Shown here piece after piece: positions 9,725-18,338 of a stretch of 64,000 nucleotides of DNA. Source of the DNA: Gottschalkia purinilytica (GTDB lineage Bacteria > Bacillota > Clostridia > Tissierellales > Gottschalkiaceae); contig NZ_LGSS01000003.1 of NCBI RefSeq assembly GCF_001190785.1, positions 1 through 64,000 of the forward strand. Reading direction: 5' to 3'. The position numbers and the translations under genes are program-made. A model generated the notes under the pieces. It did no database searches. It saw only the letters and a program-made list of their open reading frames with translations, and was not told the DNA's origin. How positions within the stretch are numbered: position 1 is the stretch's first letter; the number at the start of each line of letters is the position of its first letter.

Positions 9725-9767
9725 TGCAGTCTCCTTTACTGTATATTAAGAACACTACAGTTTTTCA

Positions 9768-9798
9768 AAAAAATAAAAAACTGTATCTAAGGATACAG
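9768..9798 (-). terminator. preQ1 riboswitch-controlled terminator
   Basis: CTGTATC / GATACAG stem (9781-9798) followed on the minus strand by a T-rich run. The competing antiterminator uses 9787-9794 paired with 9808-9815 (CTAAGGAT with ATCCTTAG), and the second arm overlaps the 3' end of the aptamer. Ligand binding should free the terminator and shut off queT and queL. Confidence 0.85.
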
Positions 9799-9806
9799 CA
9801 CAAGTA

Positions 9807-9847
9807 AATCCTTAGTTTTTTATACTGGGAGTTCTCGAACCAGTCCC
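9807..9847 (-). promoter_or_regulatory. preQ1-I riboswitch aptamer
   Basis: On the minus strand a short P1 stem (CTGG...CCAG) encloses a C/U-containing loop and is followed by the A-rich pseudoknot tail TATAAAAAACTAAGG, the signature of the preQ1-I class. The tail base pairs either in the pseudoknot or in the antiterminator. Its position ahead of queT matches known preQ1-I use. Confidence 0.88.
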
Positions 9848-9862
9848 ATTGAATATTCAATG
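9845..9862. repeat. Perfect 18-bp palindrome upstream of the preQ1 aptamer
   Basis: CCATTGAATATTCAATGG reads the same on both strands and directly abuts the aptamer P1 stem. It may be a 5' hairpin of the leader or a protein-binding operator. No assignment is possible from sequence alone. Confidence 0.6.
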
Positions 9863-10115
9863 GTCTTAGAGGATTTTACCTATATATTCTATAATAAATT
9901 TTGTATAAAAACAACTTGTTAATTTTTCTATATTGTGTTCAGTTTATTTTTAAGTTAGTATTTTTCGCTATCTTTAAATTTTCATGATCCTATCTTCAGT
10001 TATTATCTTAATTTATCATGTAATATATTGTTTTTTATTTATTAAAGCTTCTTTGAAAAATAATATTTATCTAAAAGGCTATGTTTTAAACTATCGTTGA
10101 TAAGTAATCATAAGT

Positions 10116-10145
10116 AAAACAGACAAGTTCAGACTTGTCCGTTTT
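10116..10145. terminator. Hairpin inside the mobile cassette
   Basis: AAAAC-A-GACAAGT, loop TCAG, ACTTGTC-C-GTTTT. It has an A-run on one side and a T-run on the other, so it can end transcription from either strand. It lies downstream of the VOC gene. Confidence 0.75.
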
Positions 10146-10194
10146 CTACCTAATTCATCTAACATCAAAATTGTAAACATGCTATGCTTATAAT

Positions 10195-10661
10195 TTACTC
10201 TAAACAAGATTTCACATAATCAATTGGTACATCCATTCTAATAGCAGTTTCTTCAATTGATAGACCACTATTTAAAAATCGTCTGACAACCATAAACATA
10301 TTTTCTCCAACTTCAATAATATGATTATCAGGGTCATAGAAACGAACAACACGCTGTCCCCAAGAATGTTTTACCATAGGATGTACATAGTTAATGCCCT
10401 CAATGTAATTCATCTTTTGGATAAAACCATCAAAATCATCTTCTTCAAAATATAACTCTGCTACATTTCCACCAAAAATAATTTCACTATCATGTTTATG
10501 AATAAAAGTTGACCAAGTATCTTTTGTTTGCAATGCGATACCACCTGTTAAAGTTACATTTGCGCCAAAATCAACAACAACTTCTAAACCAAGTACCTCA
10601 TAGTAAAATTGCTTGACTTTTCCATATTCGAAACAACTATCAATGGATTTGAAAATTTCAT
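10195..10661 (-). pseudogene. VOC (glyoxalase/bleomycin-resistance-like) gene with a 1-base frameshift
   Basis: The long open frame here begins further upstream with an N-terminus that does not fit the family. The true start is probably the ATG at 10659-10661, which follows GGAG by 7 bases and reads MKFSNPLIVVSNMEKS, a normal VOC beginning. About 15 codons later (near 10611-10616) one A appears missing; restoring it joins KQFYYEVLGLEVVVDF and the rest of a 155-residue VOC protein. The remainder includes metal-ligand-type His and Glu in the FYDPDNHIIEVGE strand. It is either a real frameshift or a sequencing error. The substrate is unknown. Confidence 0.8.
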
Positions 10662-10824
10662 TATAACACTCCTTATGTTTAATTAACCTTAAATCACAAC
10701 TACTTGTAAGTTTATGCATTCGCTATATATAATTTATAAATGGTTAATCCGATTTTCAAAAACTAATCAAATATCAACATTCATTTAAAACATAGCCATC
10801 TAAAAATATAGAATGTAGACATAA

Positions 10825-10863
10825 AAATACTTCTAGGGAAAGAATTTCCCTAGAAGTATTTTA
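10825..10863 (-). terminator. Terminator downstream of queA
   Basis: A strong stem AATACTTCTAGGGAAA / TTTCCCTAGAAGTATT followed on the minus strand by a T-rich tract. It lies 3 bp beyond the queA stop. Confidence 0.88.
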
Positions 10864-10865
10864 AA

Positions 10866-11891
10866 TTAAATTATAAACATTGCATCTCCAAAGCTGAAAA
10901 ATCTATATTTTTCTTTTACAGCTACCTCATATGCATTCATTGTATTCTCTTTACCTGCAAGAGCACTTACCAACATTATAAGAGTTGATTCTGGTAAATG
11001 GAAGTTAGTAATTAGTCTATCTATAACTTTATATTCATATCCTGGATATATAAATATATCAGTCCATCCTGATTTCGGTATAAGCTTACCTTCTTCATTT
11101 ACGCTAGATTCTAAAGTTCTTACAGATGTTGTTCCTACAGCTATTACTTTTTTTCCATTCTTTTTACTTGAATTAATCAATTCAACTGCATCTTCACTTA
11201 TTTCAAAGTACTCTGAATGCATTATATGATCTTCTATATTATCTGATTTTACAGGTCTAAAGGTTCCTAGTCCAACATGTAGTGTAACATAAGCTATCTT
11301 TACACCTTTTTTTGAAATTTCTTGAATTAACTCCTTAGTAAAATGCAGTCCTGCTGTTGGTGCAGCTGCAGATCCTTCTTCTTTAGAATATACTGTCTGG
11401 TATCTCTCTTTATCTTCAAGCTTAGCCGTTATATATGGAGGAAGTGGCATTTCTCCTAGTCTATCTAGAATTTCTTGAAATATACCATCATAGTAAAATT
11501 CTATAACTCTAGTACCACCCTCTAATATATCTAATACTTTAGCTTTTAACTCTCCATCTCCAAAGATTATTTCAGATCCTATTTTTGCCTTTTTACCCGG
11601 TTTAACTAAAGTTTCCCATATGTCTCCCTCAACTCTTTTTAAAAGTAAGAATTCTATACTACTTCCAGTATCTACTCTTTGTCCAAATATCCTAGCAGGT
11701 ATAACTCTAGTATTATTAAGTACGAGACAATCGCCTTCTTCAAGATACTCTATAATTTCTTTAAAAACTTTATGATTTATTTCACCAGTTTCTTTATTTA
11801 ATACTAATAATCTTGACTCTTCTCTATTTTCTAATGGATATTGGGCTATCAAATCTTCAGGTAGTTCAAAATAAAAATCTTCCTTCTTCAT
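10866..11891 (-). CDS. queA: S-adenosylmethionine:tRNA ribosyltransferase-isomerase
   Basis: A 341-residue enzyme that transfers the ribosyl part of SAM to preQ1-34 in tRNA to give epoxyqueuosine. Family motifs seen include [14 protein letters not shown] at the N-terminus, [25 protein letters not shown] and [13 protein letters not shown]. An upstream in-frame ATG at 11898-11900 overlaps the ribosome site AAAGGA, so the ATG at 11889-11891, 8 bases beyond that site, is preferred. It starts 13 bp after the SpoIID-like gene. It completes the preQ1-using pathway with tgt, queT and queL in this window. Confidence 0.96.
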   Translation of the reverse strand: MKKEDFYFELPEDLIAQYPLENREESRLLVLNKETGEINHKVFKEIIEYLEEGDCLVLNNTRVIPARIFGQRVDTGSSIEFLLLKRVEGDIWETLVKPGKKAKIGSEIIFGDGELKAKVLDILEGGTRVIEFYYDGIFQEILDRLGEMPLPPYITAKLEDKERYQTVYSKEEGSAAAPTAGLHFTKELIQEISKKGVKIAYVTLHVGLGTFRPVKSDNIEDHIMHSEYFEISEDAVELINSSKKNGKKVIAVGTTSVRTLESSVNEEGKLIPKSGWTDIFIYPGYEYKVIDRLITNFHLPESTLIMLVSALAGKENTMNAYEVAVKEKYRFFSFGDAMFII

Positions 11892-11903
11892 TGTTACCAT
11901 CCT

Positions 11904-13298
11904 TTACTCAACTTTTGCACCATTATAGTAGTGTTCCAATATTTGCTTATAATTATATCCCATCTCTCCCATTTTCTTTGCTCCATATTGACTCATACCT
12001 ATTCCATGACCCCAACCTTTTCCTTCAAATGTTATATTATCACCAGTAGTCCCAGTTGAAGCAATCTGTACATTTTGTGTACCCGAACCGCTTGCAACCC
12101 ATACATTGCTTAAACTACTACTTAAATTGCTACTTGCTAACGAATTTCTTACAGTAGCACCTTTTAAATTAATTTTTGATGACTGATTACTACTTCCTAT
12201 AGTAGCATATGTATCTACTCCATTTTGAATTTGTCCATCCATTTTCGCAGTATACAATGTACTCTTTATGTTATTATATCCAAGAACTGCTCTAATTTTT
12301 TCTCTTAAAAGCACTTTAGTACCCTTTGTTCCAGATACACTAAGCTCTATGACTCTTCCACCACTTTGAGCTGATGTTTTAGTAATACTTATAGATATTA
12401 TGTCACCAACATCTAATCCATTGGCTATTAGTTTTTGCTTAAAATCATTTTTACTTATGGTATATGTCCAGTTATCATAAGGACTTCCTAAAGAAAAATC
12501 ATCCTTAATTCCTCTTAAATAAGGTATTGGAGTTCCGTTCCATATATCCTCATTGCTAGCTGTATGACCTCCGCTACTTGCAAAAAAATAAACACTTGCT
12601 AATTTTCCATTATATTTTATTACTTGATTAACAGTTTCATTAACTGCTGAATTACTATTAACATGTTCTCTGTCATATCCTGCATAAGCCTGGCAATGAG
12701 TTTGATCACATAAATTATATCCTTCGGCACTATGCTTTCCTAGATTTAGTAAGGCAAAAGTTCTTGCAGATATAGCTTGAGCTTTTAAAGCTTCTTTATG
12801 CCAACTAGGTGACATTTCTCTTGGAACTACTCCATAAAGATATTGATCTAATGTCAAATAGTTTACGACAACCAATTCAGATGCTGTTCTATTAAAAGTT
12901 ATGTAACCTCTATAGTTAGAGCTTTCTACTTTTACTATTCCACTTGGAGTACCTATATAAATATTATCTGATGAATTAAATGTATATAGTGTCTCACCTT
13001 GAGGCGTTTGAATAACTATACTTGTACTATTAGTTCCATTTTTAACAACTATTGAATTATGTGATATATCAAGTATCTTTTCAAAGCCTGTCCCCATCTT
13101 TCCTACTAAGAAACCATTACTACTTGATAAGTTTACACTGATTTTAGATTTTATAGGATTTTGAAGTCTAACTTTTACATATTTAGAACTATAGTTTTCA
13201 CTATAAACAGGCCTTACATTGTACCATATCAAACCTATGGATATGGATAATATCAATACTAGGGAAGTTGTTATCTTCCATTTTTTAGACATTTCCAT
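11904..13298 (-). CDS. SpoIID/LytB domain protein
   Basis: A 464-residue exported protein. A membrane anchor or signal spans about residues 8-26. The C-terminal two thirds carry the SpoIID/LytB domain, with LTLDQYLYGVVPREMSPSW, LKAQAISARTFAL and a final GKGWGHGIGMSQYGA motif typical of the peptidoglycan lytic SpoIID fold. A Ser/Thr/Asn-rich linker interrupts near residues 350-420. SpoIID proper acts in engulfment, but its place between ruvB and queA is the syntenic position of a SpoIID-like paralogue in Clostridia, so the general name is safer. An AGGAGG site precedes the ATG. Confidence 0.85.
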   Translation of the reverse strand: MEMSKKWKITTSLVLILSISIGLIWYNVRPVYSENYSSKYVKVRLQNPIKSKISVNLSSSNGFLVGKMGTGFEKILDISHNSIVVKNGTNSTSIVIQTPQGETLYTFNSSDNIYIGTPSGIVKVESSNYRGYITFNRTASELVVVNYLTLDQYLYGVVPREMSPSWHKEALKAQAISARTFALLNLGKHSAEGYNLCDQTHCQAYAGYDREHVNSNSAVNETVNQVIKYNGKLASVYFFASSGGHTASNEDIWNGTPIPYLRGIKDDFSLGSPYDNWTYTISKNDFKQKLIANGLDVGDIISISITKTSAQSGGRVIELSVSGTKGTKVLLREKIRAVLGYNNIKSTLYTAKMDGQIQNGVDTYATIGSSNQSSKINLKGATVRNSLASSNLSSSLSNVWVASGSGTQNVQIASTGTTGDNITFEGKGWGHGIGMSQYGAKKMGEMGYNYKQILEHYYNGAKVE

Positions 13299-13415
13299 AG
13301 TCTTTTCCCTCCTTTAGTTGTCTACAAATATTTTTACGATATTTTCATGATACTATATAATTATATAGTATACTATCTTTTATTTTAAAGTCCTTTATTT
13401 TTAGGACTTAAAGAA

Positions 13416-14426
13416 CTAATCTTCCTCATATTTTATTCCGAAATAGTCATAACAATTTTTTGTAACAACTCTTCCTCTAGGTGTTCTATTTAAAAATCCT
13501 AGTTGTAACAAATAAGGCTCATACACATCCTCAATTGTATTACTTTCTTCACCTGTAGATGCTGCTAACGTATCTAATCCAACTGGTCCTCCTCCGAACT
13601 TTTCTATTATTGTTGTTATCATCTTTTTGTCTGTGCTATCTAGTCCTAACTCATCTACTTCTAAAAGCTCCAAAGCTTTCTTTGCCACACTCTCTGTTAT
13701 TATTCCATCTTCAACCACTTGTGCATAGTCTCTCACTCTTTTAAGAAGTCTGTTAGCTATACGAGGAGTTCCTCTTGATCTTCTAGCTATCTCTATAGCT
13801 CCCTTTTCTTCCATATCTATATTTAATATTTTAGCCGATCTCTCAACTATTTCTTTAAGACTTTCATCATCATACAGCTCTAATCTACACATTACTCCAA
13901 ATCTATCTCTTAAAGGCGACGTAAGCAATCCTGCTCTAGTTGTAGCACCTATAAGTGTAAATTTTGATAAATCTAGCCTTATGGATCTTGCACTTGGTCC
14001 CTTTCCTATAATAATATCTAAGGCATAGTCTTCCATAGCTGGATACAAAACTTCTTCAACACTTCTATTGAGTCTATGAATTTCATCTATAAATAAAACA
14101 TCATTTTCCGCTAAGTTAGTCAAAATAGCAGCTAAATCTCCAGGTCTTTCTATAGCTGGTCCAGATGTAATTCTTATATCTACATTCATTTCATTTGCAA
14201 TTATATTTGCTAATGTAGTTTTTCCCAGTCCTGGAGGTCCATAAAGTAATACATGGTCTAAAGCTTCTTTTCTTCTTCTAGCAGCTTCAATGAATATTTT
14301 TAGTTTTTCTTTAGCTTTATCTTGACCTATATATTCATCTACAGTTTTTGGTCTCAACGATGTTTCTATTTCCATATCTTCTTCTCTTATTTCTCTTGTA
14401 ATTATTCTTTCATCTGCATCTTTCAT
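13416..14426 (-). CDS. ruvB: Holliday junction branch-migration helicase RuvB
   Basis: A 336-residue AAA+ motor that drives branch migration with RuvA. Walker A is GPPGLGKTT (about residues 64-72), Walker B LFIDEIHR, sensor 1 ATTRAG, and the C-terminal winged helix ends with [13 protein letters not shown]. Length is normal. It follows ruvA by 19 bp and ruvC further up, forming the ruvC-ruvA-ruvB operon with a good ribosome site before the ATG. Confidence 0.98.
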   Translation of the reverse strand: MKDADERIITREIREEDMEIETSLRPKTVDEYIGQDKAKEKLKIFIEAARRRKEALDHVLLYGPPGLGKTTLANIIANEMNVDIRITSGPAIERPGDLAAILTNLAENDVLFIDEIHRLNRSVEEVLYPAMEDYALDIIIGKGPSARSIRLDLSKFTLIGATTRAGLLTSPLRDRFGVMCRLELYDDESLKEIVERSAKILNIDMEEKGAIEIARRSRGTPRIANRLLKRVRDYAQVVEDGIITESVAKKALELLEVDELGLDSTDKKMITTIIEKFGGGPVGLDTLAASTGEESNTIEDVYEPYLLQLGFLNRTPRGRVVTKNCYDYFGIKYEED

Positions 14427-14445
14427 TATTTTCCCTCCTCTTAAG

Positions 14446-15054
14446 TTATTTTCCTAATTCTTTTAACACTAATTTTATAATATCTTCTACACTTTTATTA
14501 GACGTATCTATTTTAGCTATAGCTGAATATACCTCACTTCTAGTATATCCAAGAGATACTAAAGCGTCTAACACTTCTTCTTTCTCATTACTTATACTAC
14601 TTCTTTCTACTATAATTTGTTCATTAGAATTTGACTTAATAATACTTTCTATATCACCTATTTTATCCTTTAACTCAAGAATAATTCTACTTGCTGTTTT
14701 TTTACCTACACCAGGTGCTTTTGATAATTTGTTAGAATCCTCACTTATAATAGCTAGCTTTATATCAGAAGGTATCATTATAGATAGCATTCCAATAGCT
14801 ACTTTAGGTCCTATTTTAGAAACAGTTTGTAGAAGCTTAAACATGTCTAATTCATCTTTAGTTGTAAATCCATAAAGACTAACTCCATCTTCCTTTACAT
14901 TTAGAAAAGTATATATCTTTCTATGTTGTAGATTATTCCCTATTTGCATTATTGTTGTCTTAGAAGTATTTATCATATATCCTATATCATTGTTTTCAAT
15001 AACTATGTAATCTTCTCCTATTTCCTCAATATTCCCTTTAATATACTGGTACAT
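14446..15054 (-). CDS. ruvA: Holliday junction DNA helicase subunit RuvA
   Basis: A 202-residue protein that binds four-way junctions and loads RuvB. The N-terminal OB-fold starts [19 protein letters not shown]; two helix-hairpin-helix motifs follow ([13 protein letters not shown] and [19 protein letters not shown]), then a flexible linker and a small C-terminal RuvB-binding domain. A longer frame begins 15 bases earlier within the ruvC stop, but GGAGGG sits 7 bases before this ATG and the family begins here, so this start is chosen. Confidence 0.96.
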   Translation of the reverse strand: MYQYIKGNIEEIGEDYIVIENNDIGYMINTSKTTIMQIGNNLQHRKIYTFLNVKEDGVSLYGFTTKDELDMFKLLQTVSKIGPKVAIGMLSIMIPSDIKLAIISEDSNKLSKAPGVGKKTASRIILELKDKIGDIESIIKSNSNEQIIVERSSISNEKEEVLDALVSLGYTRSEVYSAIAKIDTSNKSVEDIIKLVLKELGK

Positions 15055-15068
15055 AGAATATCCCTCCA

Positions 15069-15563
15069 TTATTTTACCTTAAACATATCTCTAAAGTTCC
15101 CTGAATGGGCATGACATATAGCTACTGCTAAGGCATCTGCAACATCATCAGGCTTTGGAACTTTCTTTAAGTTCAATAATACTTTTACCATTTCTTGAAC
15201 CTGCTTCTTTTCTGCTTTACCATATCCAACTACACCTTGTTTAACTTGTAAAGGTGTATACTCATATATTTCTATACCTCTATTAATTGCTGCTAACAGT
15301 TGAACCCCTCTTGCTTGTCCTACATTTATAGCTGTTTTAGCATTTTTATTAAAAAATAATTCTTCTATAGCTACAAAATCTGGTTTATACTTATCTAATA
15401 GAGTACAAAGTTCATCATAAACTATTTTTAATCTTTCTGGAAAAGTATAAATTGGTTCTGTTGTTATAGCACCATAATCTATTACATTAAACTTATTCCC
15501 TTTATATTCTATCACTCCATATCCTACTATAGCTATTCCTGGGTCTATTCCAAATATAATCAT
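15069..15563 (-). CDS. ruvC: Crossover junction endodeoxyribonuclease RuvC
   Basis: A 164-residue RNase H-fold resolvase of Holliday junctions. Acidic catalytic residues are visible: Asp7 in [13 protein letters not shown], Glu67/68 in VAIEELFF, and Asp in the C-terminal [11 protein letters not shown] motif. Length is usual. It is the first gene of the ruvCAB unit and ends 14 bp before the ruvA start. A 12-bp inverted repeat lies in its leader (15619-15658). Confidence 0.97.
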   Translation of the reverse strand: MIIFGIDPGIAIVGYGVIEYKGNKFNVIDYGAITTEPIYTFPERLKIVYDELCTLLDKYKPDFVAIEELFFNKNAKTAINVGQARGVQLLAAINRGIEIYEYTPLQVKQGVVGYGKAEKKQVQEMVKVLLNLKKVPKPDDVADALAVAICHAHSGNFRDMFKVK

Positions 15564-15618
15564 TCTATCACTCCATTAAAAAGTTTTAATCCAAACATAT
15601 ATTCGATAATTCTATCAC

Positions 15619-15658
15619 AAATACCTTTATTAATAAAGATTTTATCATAAAGGTATTT
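15619..15658. repeat. Inverted repeat in the ruvC leader
   Basis: AAATACCTTTAT and ATAAAGGTATTT are separated by 16 bases. The position is between the ruvC start and the previous gene's terminator. It could be a second terminator arm or an operator; no T-run follows on the minus strand. Confidence 0.5.
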
Positions 15659-15691
15659 AGAATTTTATTAAATTTATATAATCAAAATAAG

Positions 15692-15734
15692 AATAAAAAT
15701 AAAGCTAGGATGTTTTTTTAATTAATCCTAGCTT
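15692..15734 (-). terminator. Terminator downstream of the BofC-like gene
   Basis: AAGCTAGGAT (15702-15711) pairs with ATCCTAGCTT (15725-15734), and the minus strand continues into TTTATTTTTAT. Confidence 0.85.
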
Positions 15735-15741
15735 GTTATTT

Positions 15742-16353
15742 CTAGCTTATAAAGTTTTCTAGTATTTGCCCTGCTTCTTCCTCACTATTTACAACTATAC
15801 CTTCTTTAAGCTTTTCTTGATCTACTTTTTTAAGAGTCGATGTAGACGTATCTTTTAATATTTTGTGAAGAACTTTTTCTCCCTTTTCGTTTACTTTAAA
15901 AATTACTATTTTACCATTCTTCTCCCCTATTATAAAGTGATTAGGGCATAAATGATTTTTTTCTGTATAAATAATCACTTTATCTTTTGAAAATTCTTCT
16001 ATAAACCACTCTGGAGAATTATTAGCTAGATATCCCTCAAGCTGCTCTTGAGTTAAGCTTAGCATATCTTTTTCAGGCTTAGACGTTCTTTTAATCTCAT
16101 GTCCACACTCTAAGTATATAGTTTTATATTCTATCATTGTTCCTAGACCTATTATTTTCTTATCAGTTAGACTAAGCTCAAGATTTTCACTGTCTCGATC
16201 TTTATTATCGCTTCTATCTAAAGAAGTATTATCATCTCTATATTTTAGCTTTTTATTAGGGCTATTTTCACTTAAATAATATCCTCCCATTGCCCCCAAT
16301 ACTAAGACTATAACACTTGTCATCACAACAACAAGTAATGGATTTCTTTTCAT
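15742..16353 (-). CDS. BofC C-terminal-domain-like membrane-anchored protein
   Basis: A 203-residue protein with an N-terminal membrane anchor (about residues 5-27), a charged Asp/Asn/Lys linker to about residue 60, then a domain with LECGHEIKR, LSLTQEQLEGY and CPNHFIIGEKNGKIVIFKV. This resembles the BofC-type domain, which in Bacillus lies in the forespore-mother cell space and modulates the SpoIVB checkpoint. That role is not proven for Clostridia, which lack the full pro-sigma-K checkpoint. It has its own terminator, so it is monocistronic. Confidence 0.75.
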   Translation of the reverse strand: MKRNPLLVVVMTSVIVLVLGAMGGYYLSENSPNKKLKYRDDNTSLDRSDNKDRDSENLELSLTDKKIIGLGTMIEYKTIYLECGHEIKRTSKPEKDMLSLTQEQLEGYLANNSPEWFIEEFSKDKVIIYTEKNHLCPNHFIIGEKNGKIVIFKVNEKGEKVLHKILKDTSTSTLKKVDQEKLKEGIVVNSEEEAGQILENFIS

Positions 16354-16441
16354 AACGATATCCCTCCTACACTATCTAGTTGAGATTTTTTCCAAATTAA
16401 TTTTATTTATACATTAATCAACTAGAAAGTATAGTAAAAAA

Positions 16442-17179
16442 TTAAGAATATCTTTTTGAAACCTTATCATTAACCGCATACCAAAATGCATCTTTATATG
16501 TATTTTTCAAGTGCTTAATAAGAATAACTAAAAGCATATTGTAAATTTCACTTACTTCGTCATCTGATAGATCATAATTAACTTCATCTATCTTAACATT
16601 ATATAAATCAAAATCTATTTTTAATTGCTTCGCTACATAATCACTTAAGTTTTCAACTTTCTTCTTAATAACTTTATTTGTAAATGTAGTAGTTAAATTT
16701 TCTATGTACTTTTCTTGCTTTTCTTTATTGTCAATTTCTATATCACATCTTTTACGTATGGCTTTTATTTCTTCATGTTTAGAGCTATCATGTATTAAAT
16801 AATTATTGCTATATACGTGTTCTATGCCAAATATTCTTACGAATTCTTTTTCTAAAAGATTTACATACTTAAGGCTATTATATCCATCCTTATATCCTTC
16901 TAAATAAAAACATAGCTCTAATCTGTTTATATCCTCATGCATAATAACACTTAAGTTATGAGATATAATCTCACTGTCTTCTCTATCTTTTAATACATAT
17001 TTTATTTTTTTCTTTATATCTTTCAAACACATATATTTAGGATATATATTACTTATGTTCTCTTCTATATCATATAAAGCAAGAAGTATGTATATGGAAT
17101 TTAAATCATTATTATATAAAAATTTATCTGTTAATCCTTTATATATGTCCCATAGTTTTACAGCAGTACTCACTTCCAT
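16442..17179 (-). CDS. Unknown 245-residue protein
   Basis: I do not recognise this protein. It is soluble, highly charged and mostly helical, with no signal peptide and no clear motif. Lys-rich helices occupy residues 45-60 and 135-180, and the C-terminus reads YKDAFWYAVNDKVSKRY. A GGAGGGG ribosome site precedes the ATG, and codon choice looks like its neighbours, so it is a real gene. It stands alone between two intergenic stretches, on the same strand as the BofC-like gene. Confidence 0.7.
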   Translation of the reverse strand: MEVSTAVKLWDIYKGLTDKFLYNNDLNSIYILLALYDIEENISNIYPKYMCLKDIKKKIKYVLKDREDSEIISHNLSVIMHEDINRLELCFYLEGYKDGYNSLKYVNLLEKEFVRIFGIEHVYSNNYLIHDSSKHEEIKAIRKRCDIEIDNKEKQEKYIENLTTTFTNKVIKKKVENLSDYVAKQLKIDFDLYNVKIDEVNYDLSDDEVSEIYNMLLVILIKHLKNTYKDAFWYAVNDKVSKRYS

Positions 17180-17826
17180 CCCCTCCTAATAGCAATTATT
17201 GCCATTTATTTGGAAGTTATAACATAAAAAAATACCTTCTAAGTAAAACACAAGAAGGTTTCCCTCTAAGTCATAAAAATTTATTATGTATGTTATATAT
17301 TAATTTCCAATTATTATTTCCTGAGACAGTTATTAAGTTTAGCACAGAATTAATCTTTGTACAAGTCATTAATATTTATAGTTTTTCTGTTTTTATAAAT
17401 TTTTTTTATTTATTCTCTTATTTAGTTAATTATTTGGCATAGCATAACTTAATTTTCTATTTTAATCTTAACTACATTTTTAATAATTTTCATTTAACAT
17501 AAATGTTTTAAACATAAATAATACTCTCTCTTTATAATAATAAAATCAGAGTATCTATCTAGCTCTTATCGGAGTATCATCATAGTTCTCTATTTTTATT
17601 GTAATTCATCAAATATTATTATCTTAATACATTTATATTATTGACCTATATAATTGGCGATAGATTAATCTATCTATTTTCGAAATTAATATCTCTTATA
17701 TTTTTATTTTTATCTATCCCCAATTCAAACATAAAAAACTTTAAAAAACCTTCGTTATAAAAATAATAATAAAAGACATCAAATTGAATTGATGTCCTCT
17801 ATTATTTATTTTTATTAAATTGTATT
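17180..17826. other. AT-rich intergenic stretch
   Basis: No convincing frame or RNA family is visible. It contains a weak inverted repeat ACCTTCT...AGAAGGT near 17232-17260 and ends with the terminator of the coiled-coil gene. Confidence 0.5.
17775..17797 (-). terminator. Terminator of the coiled-coil gene
   Basis: The palindromic stem GACATCAA / TTGATGTC (loop 6) is followed on the minus strand by TTTTATTATTATTTTT. Confidence 0.8.
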
Positions 17827-18171
17827 TTATTTAATAGATTTTAGTTTTGCTATGTCCGCCCAATTGTTAGCAGTTGCTTCTTCTACTCTACATAAATCTT
17901 TTCTAATGATTTCTACATCTCTTTTTATTTCCGCTACATCATATTTCATATTTTCTTGTTCAGATTTTATTACATCTGATTTATGTTCTAAGGCCCTTAA
18001 TATTTGAGTATGTTCATTCAATGATCTACTATGGTTATTTAATATTTGAGTATGTTCATTCAATGATCCACTATGGTTATTCAATATCTGAGTATGTTGT
18101 TGTTGAGTTTCTTTTATCCCCTTGATATCATCCTGAATATTTTTTAATATTTCTAATAATTCCTTATCCAT
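17827..18171 (-). CDS. Coiled-coil protein with 42-base tandem repeats
   Basis: A 114-residue, almost wholly helical protein without membrane segments. Heptad-like spacing of Ile and Leu runs throughout. Residues about 26-60 are built from near-identical 14-residue units (HTQILNNHSGSLNE, HTQILNNHSRSLNE, then a partial HTQIL), reflecting a 42-base tandem duplication at about 18000-18090. Such short coiled-coil proteins occur near phage or stress genes, but none are adjacent. An earlier ATG lies 18 bases upstream inside the ribosome site GAGAGGTG, so the second ATG is chosen. Function unknown. Confidence 0.7.
   Translation of the reverse strand: MDKELLEILKNIQDDIKGIKETQQQHTQILNNHSGSLNEHTQILNNHSRSLNEHTQILRALEHKSDVIKSEQENMKYDVAEIKRDVEIIRKDLCRVEEATANNWADIAKLKSIK
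18000..18090 (-). repeat. Tandem 42-base repeat inside the coiled-coil gene
   Basis: Two nearly identical 42-base units plus a partial third encode the HTQIL...NE repeats. Copy number could vary between strains by slippage. Confidence 0.75.
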
Positions 18172-18278
18172 GATTTCACCTCTCCCCATTTATTTTCATA
18201 TCTATATTATAGCACTCTTTCCTAAAAAAATAACTACTCATATCATATTGTTTTATACAATTAATCCTCAAAAAAATA

Positions 18279-18308
18279 TTATAGACAGGTATGTAAACCT
18301 GCCTATAA
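18279..18308 (-). terminator. Terminator of yebC
   Basis: TATAGACAGGT and ACCTGCCTATA pair around a short loop, and the minus strand continues as AATATTTTTTTG. Confidence 0.85.
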
Positions 18309-18338
18309 TGAACCTTTCATAAAAACCTTTAGAACTCA

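Larger units (their letters stand above)
10077..10797. mobile_element. Transposase-less mobile insertion cassette carrying a VOC gene
   Basis: A 721-bp unit. The left end 10077-10102 and the inverted right end 10772-10797 agree in 22 of 26 positions: GGCTATGTTTTAAA is perfect, and GTTGATA matches after a 5-base variable stretch. Perfect 8-bp direct repeats flank it. Inside are one VOC-family gene and a hairpin terminator; no transposase frame exists. This is the layout of a mobile insertion cassette moved in trans. An 8-bp duplication and GG-starting ends fit IS1595-like or IS6-like transposases; I cannot decide between them. Confidence 0.88.
10069..10805. repeat. 8-bp target-site duplication flanking the cassette
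   Basis: ATCTAAAA occurs at 10069-10076 immediately left of the left inverted end and again at 10798-10805 immediately right of the right inverted end. A perfect direct 8-mer at both ends is the footprint of transposase-mediated insertion. Confidence 0.9.

Noticed and set aside
9811-9847. A tRNA T-arm-like string (GGTTCGAGAACTCCC on the minus strand) suggested a tRNA gene.
   Set aside because: No acceptor, D-arm or anticodon arm surrounds it, and the AAAAAACTAAGG tail with the terminator identifies a preQ1-I riboswitch instead.
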